Translations under genes and position numbers: made by a program
The notes under the pieces: model-generated
What the model saw: only the letters and a program-made list of their open reading frames with translations
Database searches by the model: none
What the model was told of the DNA's origin: nothing
From: Acidocella aromatica
GTDB taxonomy: Bacteria > Pseudomonadota > Alphaproteobacteria > Acetobacterales > Acetobacteraceae
Reading direction: 5' to 3'
Length of the DNA: 64,000 nt
Assembly (NCBI RefSeq): GCF_014201825.1
Contig: NZ_JACHFJ010000003.1
Span: 124,001-188,000, forward strand
In this document: positions 46,282 through 55,703 of the stretch, piece after piece
How the letters are laid out: each line of letters starts with the position of its first letter
How positions within the stretch are numbered: position 1 is the stretch's first letter

Positions 46282-47925
46282 TTACGCTGCCCCGTTGGCG
46301 AGCAGCGTGTTGCGGACGGCGTCTTCCTCCACCTGATTGCTGGTGAAGGCCTGACCGATGCCGCGCATGAGGATGAAGGTAAGCTTGCCCTCGCGCATCT
46401 TCTTGTCCTGCTTCATATGCGCCAGCAATGCCTCGGCGTTCAGCCCGGCGATGCGCGGGTTGAGCCCGGCGCGGGCGATGTGCGCGGCGACCCGGCCAGT
46501 ATCCTCCTGCGGGCAGAGGCCCATCCGGGCGGAAAGATCGGTGGCCAGCACCAGCCCGGTGGCCACGGCCTCGCCATGCAGCAGCGTGCCGTCGAAATGG
46601 CATTCCGCCTCCAGCGCATGGGCGAAGGTGTGGCCCAGGTTCAGCAGCGCGCGGCCATTGTTCGGCTTGGTCTCGCGCTCATCATCGCCCACTACCCGCG
46701 CCTTGAAGCGCACGGCATGCTCGATGGCCTGGGAGAGCAGCGCGTCATCCCCGCCGACGATGCCCTCGGCATTCGCCTCGCACCATTCGTAGAAGGGGGC
46801 GTCGGCGATCATCCCGGCCTTCACGATTTCGGCATAGCCCGCGCGCAGCTCGCGCACCGGCAGGGTCTTCAGCGCTCCGGTATCGGCCAGCACCAGCAAC
46901 GGCTGGTGGAACGCGCCGGCCAGGTTCTTGCCCTGCGGCGTGTTGATGCCCGTCTTGCCGCCGACGCTGGAATCCACCTGGGAGAGCAGGGTGGTGGGGA
47001 TCTGAATGAAGGGCAGCCCGCGCAGCGTGGCGGCGGCGGTAAAGCCTGCGAGGTCGCCCACCACGCCACCGCCAAGGGCGATGATGGTGGTGTGGCGGTC
47101 CACCTTCTGCTCCAGCAGCGAGGTCACGAGGCGCTGCCAGGTCTCGAAGCTCTTCGACTCCTCGCCCGGCGCCACGGTGAGCGTGGCGTGCTTGATGCCG
47201 ACCTCGGTGAGCGCCGCCTGCAATGTGGGCAGATGCAGGGCGGCCACGTTGCTGTCGGTAATGATGACGCAGCGCGGCTGCGGCAGCACGGGGGCGATAT
47301 GCGCGCCCGCGCGCTTGATCAGGTCCGGGCCGATCAGCACGTCGTAGCTGCGCTCGGAGAGCTGCACATGCACGCGCCGCGGCGGGGTGTAGGCGTTGAT
47401 CGCGGCAATCACGTTATCGGTCGTCACTTGCGGGGGAACCTCCGAACCGTCGATGATGATGTCAGCCAGGGCGTAGGTCGGGCTGCGCAGCTCCGAAAGC
47501 CGGGCCAGGATTTCCGCAGGGTCCCCGGCGTTGAGCAGCGGACGGTGCGTGCGCCCCATCACGCGGGAATGTAGCACCGGCAGCGGGCAGCGCAGCCAGA
47601 TGGAGATGGCGCGTTCGCGGACTAGCGCGCGGGTCTCCGGGTCCATGAAGGCACCGCCACCCGGGGCGAGTACGATGCGCTCCCCGGAGAGCAGACGCTC
47701 GATCACCCGCTTTTCCCCGGCGCGGAAATGCGCTTCGCCATGGGTTTGGAAGATTTCCGCGATGCTCATGCCCGCGGCGCGTTCGATCTCGTGGTCGGCA
47801 TCGTAAAACGGCAGGCCGAGTTGGGCGGCGAGGCGCTTGCCGATGGCGGTTTTGCCGGCCCCCATGAGGCCGACCAGAACGATGCTGCGCTCCTGCACGG
47901 GCAGGTCGTGATGGTTGAAAGACAT
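46282..47925 (-). CDS. aroKB: Bifunctional shikimate kinase / 3-dehydroquinate synthase
   Basis: A single frame of 547 residues joins two shikimate-pathway enzymes. Residues 1 to about 178 are shikimate kinase: Walker A GLMGAGKT (19-26), [18 protein letters not shown] and LAPGGGAFM. Residues about 185-547 are 3-dehydroquinate synthase: [42 protein letters not shown] with the zinc ligands. There is no stop or slip site between them. In most bacteria aroK and aroB are adjacent but separate. The fusion couples steps two and five of the pathway. It starts 28 bases from divergent xerD. Confidence 0.94.
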   Translation of the reverse strand: MSFNHHDLPVQERSIVLVGLMGAGKTAIGKRLAAQLGLPFYDADHEIERAAGMSIAEIFQTHGEAHFRAGEKRVIERLLSGERIVLAPGGGAFMDPETRALVRERAISIWLRCPLPVLHSRVMGRTHRPLLNAGDPAEILARLSELRSPTYALADIIIDGSEVPPQVTTDNVIAAINAYTPPRRVHVQLSERSYDVLIGPDLIKRAGAHIAPVLPQPRCVIITDSNVAALHLPTLQAALTEVGIKHATLTVAPGEESKSFETWQRLVTSLLEQKVDRHTTIIALGGGVVGDLAGFTAAATLRGLPFIQIPTTLLSQVDSSVGGKTGINTPQGKNLAGAFHQPLLVLADTGALKTLPVRELRAGYAEIVKAGMIADAPFYEWCEANAEGIVGGDDALLSQAIEHAVRFKARVVGDDERETKPNNGRALLNLGHTFAHALEAECHFDGTLLHGEAVATGLVLATDLSARMGLCPQEDTGRVAAHIARAGLNPRIAGLNAEALLAHMKQDKKMREGKLTFILMRGIGQAFTSNQVEEDAVRNTLLANGAA

Positions 47926-47953
47926 TGCCGGGAACGCTTATCACATTGAGCGC

Positions 47954-48847
47954 ATGACGATAGATGGCCAGGCAGAGGCGTTTCTGGAAATGCTGGCCGC
48001 AGAGCGGGGGGCGGCGGCCAACACGCTCGCCGCCTATGCGGCGGACCTGGATGATTTTCTTGGCTTTTTGCGCACGCGCGGGGTGAGCGCCTGGGCGGCG
48101 GATGCCAGCCATGTGGCGGCCTATGTGCGCCAGCTATACGAGTTGGGGTTGGCCGCGCGCACCCAAGCGCGCAAGCTTTCCACCCTGCGGCAGTTCTTCC
48201 TGTTCCTGCTGCGCGAGGGGCGGCGGAGCGATAACCCGATGGCCGAGTTTGCCTCCCCGCGTTTGCCAAAGGCGCTGCCGAAATATCTGAGCGAGGCGGA
48301 GGTGATGGCTTTGTTCGGCGCGGCGCGGGAGCTTTCCGGCCTGAAGGGGCTGAAGGCGGTGGCGGGGCTGGAGATCCTCTACGCCACAGGCCTGCGCGTT
48401 TCGGAACTGCTGGCCCTGAAGGGCGAGGCGCTCTCCACCGATGCGCAGATGCTGTTGATTAAAGGCAAGGGCGGACGTGAGCGCATGGTGCCACTCTCGG
48501 CGCCCGCGAAGGATGCGGCGGCGGCACTGCGTGAGGTGATGGAGCAGAAGAAGCCCGTGCCGCGCTATCTGTTCAGTGGGCGCGACCCGCGCGAGCCGAT
48601 GACCCGCCAGGGCTTCGCGCTGCTGCTGAAACAGGTCGCGGTGCAGGCGGGGGTGGACCCGGAACGCCTCTCGCCGCATGTGCTGCGGCATTCCTTCGCC
48701 TCGCATTTGTTGGCGCATGGGGCGGATTTGCGAAGTTTGCAGAAGCTCCTTGGTCATGCGGACATCTCCACCACCGAGATTTACACCCATGTCCTGGCCG
48801 AGCGGCTACAGAAGCTGGTGAATACGCTGCATCCCCTAGCTGAATAG
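47954..48847 (+). CDS. xerD: Tyrosine recombinase XerD, chromosome dimer resolution
   Basis: From ATG 47954 this is a 297-residue tyrosine recombinase. The N-terminal SAM-like domain starts FLEMLAAERGAAANTLAAYAADL. The catalytic residues are Arg148 (ATGLRVSE), Lys172 (KGKGGRER), His242 and Arg245 (HVLRHSF), His268 (LLGHADIS) and Tyr277. XerC/XerD act at dif under FtsK control. It could be an integrase, but length, motifs and neighbours fit XerD. The frame opens earlier at 47915, across the aroKB start. Its last 12 bases overlap the convergent glycosyltransferase gene. Confidence 0.93.
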   Translation: MTIDGQAEAFLEMLAAERGAAANTLAAYAADLDDFLGFLRTRGVSAWAADASHVAAYVRQLYELGLAARTQARKLSTLRQFFLFLLREGRRSDNPMAEFASPRLPKALPKYLSEAEVMALFGAARELSGLKGLKAVAGLEILYATGLRVSELLALKGEALSTDAQMLLIKGKGGRERMVPLSAPAKDAAAALREVMEQKKPVPRYLFSGRDPREPMTRQGFALLLKQVAVQAGVDPERLSPHVLRHSFASHLLAHGADLRSLQKLLGHADISTTEIYTHVLAERLQKLVNTLHPLAE

Positions 48848-49804
48848 GCTAACCACTTGGCGCACCAGCCCGCCGCGATGGCGCGTCTCATTGCGGCTGA
48901 TATAGCGGCGCATTGACTCGGGCATCCGGCGCGGCTCGGGAATGTTTGCTTCAAAAGCCTGTGCCACCCCCCGCCAGACTTGCGGCGCGCAGCCATGCCG
49001 CCGCCCGTGCAGCCAATACACCCCGATGCGTGGCACCAGCCCCAGCCGGGAAGCCCCCCATTTGCGCGCGATGATCAGCCGGTTACGGACGAACCAGGCC
49101 ATGCGCTCGCCGCTCCACTGTACCCGCGCCTCGGCGGATGATTTGTGCAGCACGGTCAAGGTGCCATCGTAGGCAATGCGCCAGCCCAGAGCGATGGCGG
49201 CGAGGCAGAAATCATATTCCTCCCAGGTGAAGAACAGGCTGGAATCATACCCCCCGGCGGCGCTCCAAGCGGCGCGGCGGATGGCGTGCCCGGCCCCGAC
49301 GAAGGTGGAGGCGTCGAACCGCTCCCTGAAGCGCGGCAGCAGGGATTTGGGGTAGCCCCAGGCGCCTGGATCGGGGCCCGTGCCGTCGGCGGTGAGGATG
49401 GCGAAGCCCAGAGCGCCGAGATCGGGGCTGCGGCGGAAGCGCTTCAGCGCGTTGGCCACCACCCAGTCGTCGCGGAAGGTGGCGTCGTTATCCAGCGCCA
49501 CGATGACGCTCCCATGGCCGAGTTTGGCCGCGAGATTGCGCCCGCCCGCCACGCCGAGATTTTTGCCCGCGCTGTGGAGAGCGAAGCGCGGATGGGTACC
49601 GAAGGCGCGGGCGATGGCGGCGATGGTCTCGGGTTCCGAGCCCTGGTCCAGCACGGTGACGTGGAAGTCTCCGCCGCGCTGGGCCAAGGCGGAGCCGATG
49701 GCCTCTAGCGTATCCTCCAGCCGGTTGAGGCAGAGGATGATGATATCCGCGTCGTACCCGCCCAAGGGTGGGGGGAAGCCGGCGCGGCGCTTCTCAGTAG
49801 GCAT
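48836..49804 (-). CDS. Family 2 glycosyltransferase
   Basis: This 322-residue cytoplasmic enzyme has the GT-A start DADIIILCLNRLEDTLEAI, GKNLGVAGGRNLAA, the DxD-like ALDNDATFRDD, FVGAGHAIRRAAW, and EEYDFCLAAIALGWRIAYD with the probable catalytic acidic pair. It should add a sugar to a growing surface polysaccharide. The start overlaps the sugar-phosphate transferase stop by 11 bases on the same strand, so the two are coupled. No membrane segment is evident. The donor and acceptor are unknown. Confidence 0.87.
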   Translation of the reverse strand: MPTEKRRAGFPPPLGGYDADIIILCLNRLEDTLEAIGSALAQRGGDFHVTVLDQGSEPETIAAIARAFGTHPRFALHSAGKNLGVAGGRNLAAKLGHGSVIVALDNDATFRDDWVVANALKRFRRSPDLGALGFAILTADGTGPDPGAWGYPKSLLPRFRERFDASTFVGAGHAIRRAAWSAAGGYDSSLFFTWEEYDFCLAAIALGWRIAYDGTLTVLHKSSAEARVQWSGERMAWFVRNRLIIARKWGASRLGLVPRIGVYWLHGRRHGCAPQVWRGVAQAFEANIPEPRRMPESMRRYISRNETRHRGGLVRQVVSLFS

Positions 49805-51242
49805 TCTTCTGCGAGAGCACGGCGGGGAGCGTGCGCAACAGGATGGAGAGATCCAACCCCAGCGACCAGTTCTGGATATATTCGAGGTCGCTGGCCAGCC
49901 GCTGCTCCAGCGCCGCGATGGCCGGGGTGGCCCCGCGCTGACCGCGGATCTGCGCCAGCCCGGTCATTCCCGGCTTTACCCGGTGGCGCAGCCGGTACAG
50001 GCGCAACGCGGTTTCGAAGCTCAAGCCCTCCACCTGCGTCTCCGGCGCGTGCGGGCGCGGGCCAACGAGCGACATATCGCCGCGAAGGACGTTGATAAGT
50101 TGGGGGAGTTCGTCGAGCGAAAGGCGCCGCAGGATGCGCCCCGCCGGGGTAATGCGCGCATCACCCGTCTGGGCCTGGACGAAGGGGCGTTCCGGCGCAT
50201 GTGTCATGGTGCGGAACTTGAGTAGGGAAAAGCGCCGCCCATGCGCGCCGATGCGCGTCTGGCGGAACAGGACCGGCCCCGGGCTGCTCAGGCGCACCGC
50301 CATGGCCAGGGCCAGCAGCAGCGGGGCGACGAGGGCGAGCAGGGTCGTGCCGCCCAGCAGGTCCAGCAGGCGCTTGGCCGGGTTGGCGGAGGTGATCAGC
50401 TCCTCGGTGGCGATGGGCATGAGCTTGCACGCGCCGGAGCGGGATTTCAGCACGTCGGGCAGATTGGATGCGAGGTCGAAGGCCATCCAGATCTGCGCCG
50501 GGAAAGCGAGCAGTTCGGCCAGCAACTCCTGGTGCAGCGCGGCGCTGAAGCTCTCCAGCGCGGGGTGGTGGATGAACACCACGTCCTTAATGTCCCGCTC
50601 ATGGATGAGTTGCAGCAGGGCCTGGGGATCCGGCAGTTCCGGCCAGCGGTGCCAGTTGCCCGGCTCGTGCAGCCGCGAGAGGTGCAGCACCCCGGCGACG
50701 TTGCGGGATATCCGCTTCTCGGCCAGGGCGCGGGGCAGGTCGCGCGGGCAATGGTCGTAGCAGATGACGAGCGTGCCGCGCCCGGCCTGGGCTGGGTCAT
50801 CTGCCTCCGTGTGGATGGCGAGCAAAGAGCGCCCGCCCGCCAGCAGCAGCGGGGTGATGCCGAGGTCGGCCGCCGTCCAGGCGCGAGTGAGGATATGCGG
50901 ATCCCCAAGCAGCAGCGCCAAGGCGAGCATGGCGAGGCTGGTGGCGAGGAAGCTGTTGGCGGCGATGCTGGCGGGTTGCCGGGCCCACTTCCTGTAACCG
51001 CCATGCGAGGCGGTGAGCAGCACTGTGAGCAGGGCTAACAGTGCGTAAAACCACAGGTTGCGGAACAAGTCTTCGCTCTCCCGCATGAGCAGGCTGCCTG
51101 TCAGCGGCAGTGCCAGCATACAGAGAAGATCGGAAATAACCAGCAATTGCTGGCGGGTGAGCAGCGTGCGGGGGCAAAGAGAGGCCGTTTCAGCGCGGGT
51201 TTGCCCTTGTATCAGGGCCGCCGAGGCGTGAAGCTCCGCCAT
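49794..51242 (-). CDS. Membrane sugar-phosphate transferase initiating exopolysaccharide
   Basis: This 482-residue protein has about four or five N-terminal membrane segments (from residue about 30 to 150), a soluble middle domain, and a C-terminal bacterial sugar transferase domain (about 285-482). The latter shows KRLLDLLGGTTLLAL, SSPGPVLFRQTRIG, FKFRTM-like LLKFRTM, LRRLSLDELPQLINVLRGDMSLVGPRP. Members (WcaJ, ExoY, GumD) move a sugar-1-phosphate onto undecaprenyl phosphate, the first step in exopolysaccharide repeat building. Coupled to the glycosyltransferase gene by an overlap. Confidence 0.9.
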   Translation of the reverse strand: MAELHASAALIQGQTRAETASLCPRTLLTRQQLLVISDLLCMLALPLTGSLLMRESEDLFRNLWFYALLALLTVLLTASHGGYRKWARQPASIAANSFLATSLAMLALALLLGDPHILTRAWTAADLGITPLLLAGGRSLLAIHTEADDPAQAGRGTLVICYDHCPRDLPRALAEKRISRNVAGVLHLSRLHEPGNWHRWPELPDPQALLQLIHERDIKDVVFIHHPALESFSAALHQELLAELLAFPAQIWMAFDLASNLPDVLKSRSGACKLMPIATEELITSANPAKRLLDLLGGTTLLALVAPLLLALAMAVRLSSPGPVLFRQTRIGAHGRRFSLLKFRTMTHAPERPFVQAQTGDARITPAGRILRRLSLDELPQLINVLRGDMSLVGPRPHAPETQVEGLSFETALRLYRLRHRVKPGMTGLAQIRGQRGATPAIAALEQRLASDLEYIQNWSLGLDLSILLRTLPAVLSQKNAY

Positions 51243-51297
51243 ACGAGACGCTCTCTAAGGTTGTCGTGTAGTTAACGTGTTGTTACTTTGGGTTGTA

Positions 51298-51744
51298 TTA
51301 ACGAAACACGAAACGCTTGGAAAGCACATAATTAAAGATTAGCCCCGCTAACGTACCGGCGATGATGGCAATCACAGGTTGTTGATTGGCGAGGGGGAAA
51401 TGGGCCACCAGGGCGAAGAACACGCCGCGATTGAAAACAAATCCCACGGCATTGGCGGCGATGAAGCGCGCCCATTGGATATGGGCGGCATCATGCTCGT
51501 GGTGGCGGAAGGTCCAGAGCCGGTTGGCGGCCCAATTGACCGTGGCGGCGACGAGAAAGCCGCACGTGCCCGCGATGTAGAGATTGGTATGGCCGCGCAG
51601 CAGGTAGACGGTGCCGGTATCCCAGCAGAAGCCGAAGCCGCCGACGATGCCAAAGCGGATGAAGCTTTCCGGCAGCCCCAGCCGTGCCAGCAGCACGACC
51701 AGGGCATCGAGCCAGTTCAGCAGAAGCGGCTGGTTAGCCTGCAA
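51298..51744 (-). CDS. GtrA-family membrane protein
   Basis: This 148-residue protein has about four membrane segments with [27 protein letters not shown] and [10 protein letters not shown], the GtrA/DPMS family marks. Such proteins help move lipid-linked sugars across the membrane. The best start is TTG 51744, inside the last codons of purA, preceded by AGGA; the overlap with purA is 11 bases. A GTG some 15 codons later is a weaker alternative. It is likely the last gene of the hisZ-purA-gtrA operon. Confidence 0.82.
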   Translation of the reverse strand: MQANQPLLLNWLDALVVLLARLGLPESFIRFGIVGGFGFCWDTGTVYLLRGHTNLYIAGTCGFLVAATVNWAANRLWTFRHHEHDAAHIQWARFIAANAVGFVFNRGVFFALVAHFPLANQQPVIAIIAGTLAGLIFNYVLSKRFVFR

Positions 51745-53023
51745 AGGGGTCCTGCATCAGGATGGTGTCGTCGCGCTCCGGGCTGGTGGAGAGCAGGGTG
51801 ACCGGGGCTTCAACCAGCTCCTCGATGCGCTTGACGTATTTAATCGCCGCCGCCGGAAGCTCGGCCCAGGAGCGGGCGCCACGGGTGGAGGTGCTCCAGC
51901 CTTCCAGCGTCTCGTAGATCGGCTCCGCCGCCGCCTGGGCCGCCATGCCGGCGGGCAGGTGCTTATAAGCCTTGCCGTTGATGGTGTAGCCAACGCCGAT
52001 CTTCAGCTCCGTGAAGCCGTCCAGCACGTCCAGCTTGGTCAGGGCCAGACCCTGGATGCCGCCGACCTTCACGGCTTGGCGGACCAGTGCGGCGTCGAAC
52101 CAGCCGCAGCGGCGCTTGCGTCCGGTCACGGTGCCGAATTCATGCCCGCGCTCGCCCAGTTGCTGGCCGGTCTCATCGTGCAGCTCGGTGGGGAAGGGGC
52201 CGGAGCCGACGCGGGTGCAATACGCCTTGGCGATGCCGAGCACGCGGCCCGCCGCGTCCGGCCCCATGCCGCTGCCGGACCCGGCGGTGCTGGCCACGGT
52301 GTTGGAGGAGGTGACGAACGGGTAGGTGCCGTGATCGACATCCAGCATCACGGCCTGCGCGCCCTCGAACAAAATGCGCTGGCCGAGCTGCTTGGCCTCG
52401 GCGAGGCGCTCCCACACCGGCTCGGCGAAGGGCAGCAGCTTGGGCGCCAGTTCCAGCAGGCTGGCCAGCACGTCTTCCTTCTTGAAGGTCGGCGCGCCGA
52501 GGCCGGCGAGCAGGGTGTTGTGGTGCAGCAGCAGCTCGTCGAGCTTGGCGGCCAGGGTCTCGGGTTCCGCGAGGTCGCAGACGCGGATGGCGCGGCGGGC
52601 CACCTTGTCCTCATAAGCTGGGCCAATGCCGCGCCCGGTGGTGCCGATCTTGCGCTCGCCACGGGCGGCTTCGCGCGCGGCGTCCAGCGCGGCGTGCAGC
52701 GGCAGGATCAGCGGGGCGTTGTCGGCGATGCGCAGGGTCTCGGGCGTGACTTTCAAGCCCTGGGCGGAGACGCGCTCGATCTCGGTCAGCAGGGCGAACG
52801 GATCGATGACCACGCCATTGCCGATGACGCCCAGCTTGCCGCGCACGAGGCCGGAGGGCAGCAGGGAGAGCTTGTAGGTCTGATTGCCCACGACCAGGGT
52901 ATGCCCGGCATTATGCCCGCCCTGGAAACGGACTACGACATCCGCGCGGCTGGCCAGCCAATCCACAACCTTGCCCTTGCCCTCGTCGCCCCATTGCGCG
53001 CCGATGATGGTTACGTTCGTCAT
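51734..53023 (-). CDS. purA: Adenylosuccinate synthetase
   Basis: This 429-residue enzyme joins IMP and aspartate using GTP on the way to AMP. It begins [21 protein letters not shown], the family signature with the P-loop-like GDEGKGK, and has [11 protein letters not shown], the substrate loop [20 protein letters not shown], and the GTP-site TKLDVLDGF. Normal length. It follows hisZ by 12 bases, so the two are probably one operon. The GtrA gene overlaps its end. Confidence 0.97.
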   Translation of the reverse strand: MTNVTIIGAQWGDEGKGKVVDWLASRADVVVRFQGGHNAGHTLVVGNQTYKLSLLPSGLVRGKLGVIGNGVVIDPFALLTEIERVSAQGLKVTPETLRIADNAPLILPLHAALDAAREAARGERKIGTTGRGIGPAYEDKVARRAIRVCDLAEPETLAAKLDELLLHHNTLLAGLGAPTFKKEDVLASLLELAPKLLPFAEPVWERLAEAKQLGQRILFEGAQAVMLDVDHGTYPFVTSSNTVASTAGSGSGMGPDAAGRVLGIAKAYCTRVGSGPFPTELHDETGQQLGERGHEFGTVTGRKRRCGWFDAALVRQAVKVGGIQGLALTKLDVLDGFTELKIGVGYTINGKAYKHLPAGMAAQAAAEPIYETLEGWSTSTRGARSWAELPAAAIKYVKRIEELVEAPVTLLSTSPERDDTILMQDPFAG

Positions 53024-53035
53024 AATCCTGGTTCC

Positions 53036-54175
53036 TTAAGCGAGCGGGACGATCTGGCCGTCCGAGAAGACATGGCTGCAACCCAGACGGCGCGCCTCGG
53101 CGCGCGGGTCCGGGTGCGGGGCCAGGCCGTTGATGGTGGCGAAATGTTTTGCGCGCGCGGCGGCTGCGTCCTGGGCCTTGGTGCCGAAAGGCACGTACAG
53201 GCGCGGGCGCAGCTTGGGCTGGGGCGCGAGGCGGGTGATGGTGTCCGGGTACAGCGTGATGCCGGTGGCGGGTTCGTTATCGCACAGATAGCGCCCGCCC
53301 CGCCCCAGCTCGGCCTGCTCGCCAGCGGCGAACACGGTCATGCAGATGCCGGTATGGTATTGATAGCCGCGGAATTCCACCGGATCGATGGTGAGCTGCA
53401 GCTCGGGCCGGGCGGCGCGCAGCACGTCCACGGTCTCGGCGAGGCGGGCGATCTGCGCCTTGGCGGGGGCGGGCAGGTCCATGGCCAGCAGCAAGGGGAT
53501 GGCGCGCTCGACCAAGCCGCTGGCCTCCAACAGTGCCAGCAGCACCGGGGCGGCGGCTCCGCCATGCTCGGCGACACCGGCGCTGTCCTTACGGTCCAGC
53601 GCGCGGGAGAGGGCGGCGGGCTGCACCGGGCCGAGCTTGGCATCGACCAGATCCGGTACTAGGCGGGGCACGGTGAGGTCCACACTGAGCTGGGTCAGGC
53701 CTACGGCCTCCAGCGCCTCGATGGCGGTGAGGATGATCTCGGCATCCGCTGTGGCGGCGTCCAGCCCGATCAACTCGATGCCCGCCTGGGCGATCTGCCG
53801 CTCAGGCTCCAGATCTGTGCCGCGCACGCGCAGGCATTGCCCGGCATAGGCGAGGCGCAGCGGGCGGGGCGAGGCGGAGAGGCGGGTGGCGGCGAGGCGG
53901 GCGATCTGCGGTGTGGTGTCCGCGCGCAGGCCCATCATGCGCTGGCTCTCCGGGTCCATCAGCCGGAAGGTCTGCTCCGCCGTGGCGGCGCCCGAGCCCG
54001 CGAACAGGCTGTCCTCGAACTCCAGCAGCGGCGGCTTTACCCGCTCGTACCCGTGGGCGGCGAAGCAATCCATGATCGCCTCGACGGAGCGGGCTTCCAG
54101 CTCCGCCTCGGGGGGCAGGATGTCGCGCAGGCCGACAGGCAGAAGGGCAGGGTGGGTAAGCGCAGTATCGTTCAT
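53036..54175 (-). CDS. hisZ: ATP phosphoribosyltransferase regulatory subunit
   Basis: From ATG 54175 this is a 379-residue protein that resembles histidyl-tRNA synthetase catalytic domains: LPVGLRDILPPEA, EQTFRLMDPESQRMMGLRADTTPQIAR, and GRGGRYLC. It has no anticodon-binding domain and lacks motifs needed for aminoacylation, so it is HisZ, the partner of the short HisG in the first step of histidine synthesis. Together with purA it is a common gene pair. An open frame to 54364 crosses the divergent region and is rejected. hisG itself is not here. Confidence 0.92.
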   Translation of the reverse strand: MNDTALTHPALLPVGLRDILPPEAELEARSVEAIMDCFAAHGYERVKPPLLEFEDSLFAGSGAATAEQTFRLMDPESQRMMGLRADTTPQIARLAATRLSASPRPLRLAYAGQCLRVRGTDLEPERQIAQAGIELIGLDAATADAEIILTAIEALEAVGLTQLSVDLTVPRLVPDLVDAKLGPVQPAALSRALDRKDSAGVAEHGGAAAPVLLALLEASGLVERAIPLLLAMDLPAPAKAQIARLAETVDVLRAARPELQLTIDPVEFRGYQYHTGICMTVFAAGEQAELGRGGRYLCDNEPATGITLYPDTITRLAPQPKLRPRLYVPFGTKAQDAAAARAKHFATINGLAPHPDPRAEARRLGCSHVFSDGQIVPLA

Positions 54176-54290
54176 CGGGAACCGTTGTGGTGGCGTGGCG
54201 CTATAGCATCGCCATGCGGCAGGTCCAATTGTCTGGGGCGGATTAGTAAAGTAAACCGGCCTCGATACAACCACGGCGAGCAAAAATTGC

Positions 54291-55703
54291 GTGCTTTTCA
54301 ATAGCAGGCTGTTCATTCTGGTGTTTTTGCCGGTGGCGCTGGGTGGGTTTCTGGCCGCCGCCAAGCTGGGGCGCCGGGCGGCGATGCTCTGGCTGCTGGC
54401 GGTGAGCTTGGTCTTCTACGCGTGGTGGAAGCCGCCCTTTCTGCTTTTGCTGCTGGTCTCCATCGGGGCGAATTCCGGCTTTGGGCGGATGATCCCGCGC
54501 GGGCGGTTTTGGCTGGTGGCGGGGCTGGGGTTCAATCTCGGCCTGCTGGGGCTGTTTAAATATGCCGTGCTGTTTGGGGCCACGGGCATTTTCCTGCCGC
54601 TGGGAATCAGCTTCTTCACCTTTCAGCAGGTGATGTATCTGGTGGACGTGGCGCGTGGCGAACTGGGGGAGGTGGGGTTCCTCGATTATGCCTGCTTCAT
54701 CGCCTTCTTCCCGCATCTCATCTCGGGGCCGATCGTGCGGCCCGGCCATATCCTCCCGCAATTCGCGGCGTTGCGGCCCTGGGAGGGGCTGCGCGAGCGG
54801 CTGGTGCTTGGGACGGAAATCTTCCTGCTGGGGCTGGGCAAGAAGCTGGTGCTGGCGGATGGGCTGGCGCGCTTCGCCGAGCCGGGCTTCGCGGCGGCGG
54901 CGCGGCATGATCCGTTGAGCCTGATCGAGGCCTGGGTGGCGCTACTGGCCTATGGGCTGCAAATCTATTTCGACTTCTCCGGCTATTCGGACATGGCGAT
55001 CGGCCTCGCGCGGATGTTCGGCATCAAGTTCCCGGTGAATTTCAACAGCCCGTACAAGGCACGGAACATCAGCGATTTCTGGCGGCGCTGGAACATCACG
55101 CTGAGCGGGTTTCTGCGCGACTACCTCTACATCCCGCTCGGCGGCAACCGGCAGGGCGAGGGCAAGCGCATCCGCAACCTGATGATCACCATGCTGCTCG
55201 GCGGGCTGTGGCACGGGGCGGCGTGGCGGTTCGTGCTGTGGGGTGGGCTGCATGGGGTGTATCTGGTGCTGCATGGCTGGGTGGAGCGGCTGGGCTGGCG
55301 GGTTCCGGCAAGGCTGGGCTGGGGGCTGACGCTGCTTTGCGTGCTGCTGGCCTGGGTGCCGTTCCGCGCCGAAGGGTTTGGCGCTGCGATGCTCTTTTAT
55401 AAGGCGCTGTTCGGCGGCAATGGCGTCGCGCTCCCGCAGATTTTTGCCCAGGCCGTGCCCTGGCTCGCGGCGTATGTGCGTGTGGTGCCGGTGTTGCCGT
55501 ATCTGGGCGATGCCCGCACCCTCAGCCTGCCGCAGGGTGTGTTGTTCCTGGCACTGGGGTGGTGGATTGCGCTGGCACTGCCGAATACGCAGGAGATGAC
55601 GCGCAATCGCCGCCATATGGCGTTGTTGGGGAGTTTTGCGTTCAGCGTGCAAGCGCTGTTCTTTGCCCCGGCTGCCGTGCCGTTTCTGTATTTCCAGTTC
55701 TGA
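54291..55703 (+). CDS. MBOAT O-acyltransferase, AlgI/DltB type
   Basis: From GTG 54291 this is a 470-residue inner-membrane protein with about ten hydrophobic segments. VFYAWWKPPFLLLLL, PLGISFFTFQQVMYLVDVARGE, PHLISGPIVRP, YGLQIYFDFSGYSDMAIG, ARNISDFWRRWNITLSGFLRDYLYIPLGG and LLGGLWHGAAW are AlgI signature blocks. His308, in LWHGAAW, and His321 are the expected active-site histidines. The family passes acyl groups, usually acetyl, across the membrane to polysaccharides. It overlaps the next gene (TGATG). The ribosome site is weak. Confidence 0.92.
   Translation: MLFNSRLFILVFLPVALGGFLAAAKLGRRAAMLWLLAVSLVFYAWWKPPFLLLLLVSIGANSGFGRMIPRGRFWLVAGLGFNLGLLGLFKYAVLFGATGIFLPLGISFFTFQQVMYLVDVARGELGEVGFLDYACFIAFFPHLISGPIVRPGHILPQFAALRPWEGLRERLVLGTEIFLLGLGKKLVLADGLARFAEPGFAAAARHDPLSLIEAWVALLAYGLQIYFDFSGYSDMAIGLARMFGIKFPVNFNSPYKARNISDFWRRWNITLSGFLRDYLYIPLGGNRQGEGKRIRNLMITMLLGGLWHGAAWRFVLWGGLHGVYLVLHGWVERLGWRVPARLGWGLTLLCVLLAWVPFRAEGFGAAMLFYKALFGGNGVALPQIFAQAVPWLAAYVRVVPVLPYLGDARTLSLPQGVLFLALGWWIALALPNTQEMTRNRRHMALLGSFAFSVQALFFAPAAVPFLYFQF

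Noticed and set aside
47954-48847. The tyrosine recombinase as evidence for an integrated mobile element
   Set aside because: Length, motifs and the conserved position next to aroK indicate housekeeping XerD. No att-like repeats or phage genes are nearby.
53036-54175. The gene as histidyl-tRNA synthetase (hisS)
   Set aside because: It is too short, has no anticodon-binding domain, and lies beside purA as is usual for hisZ.
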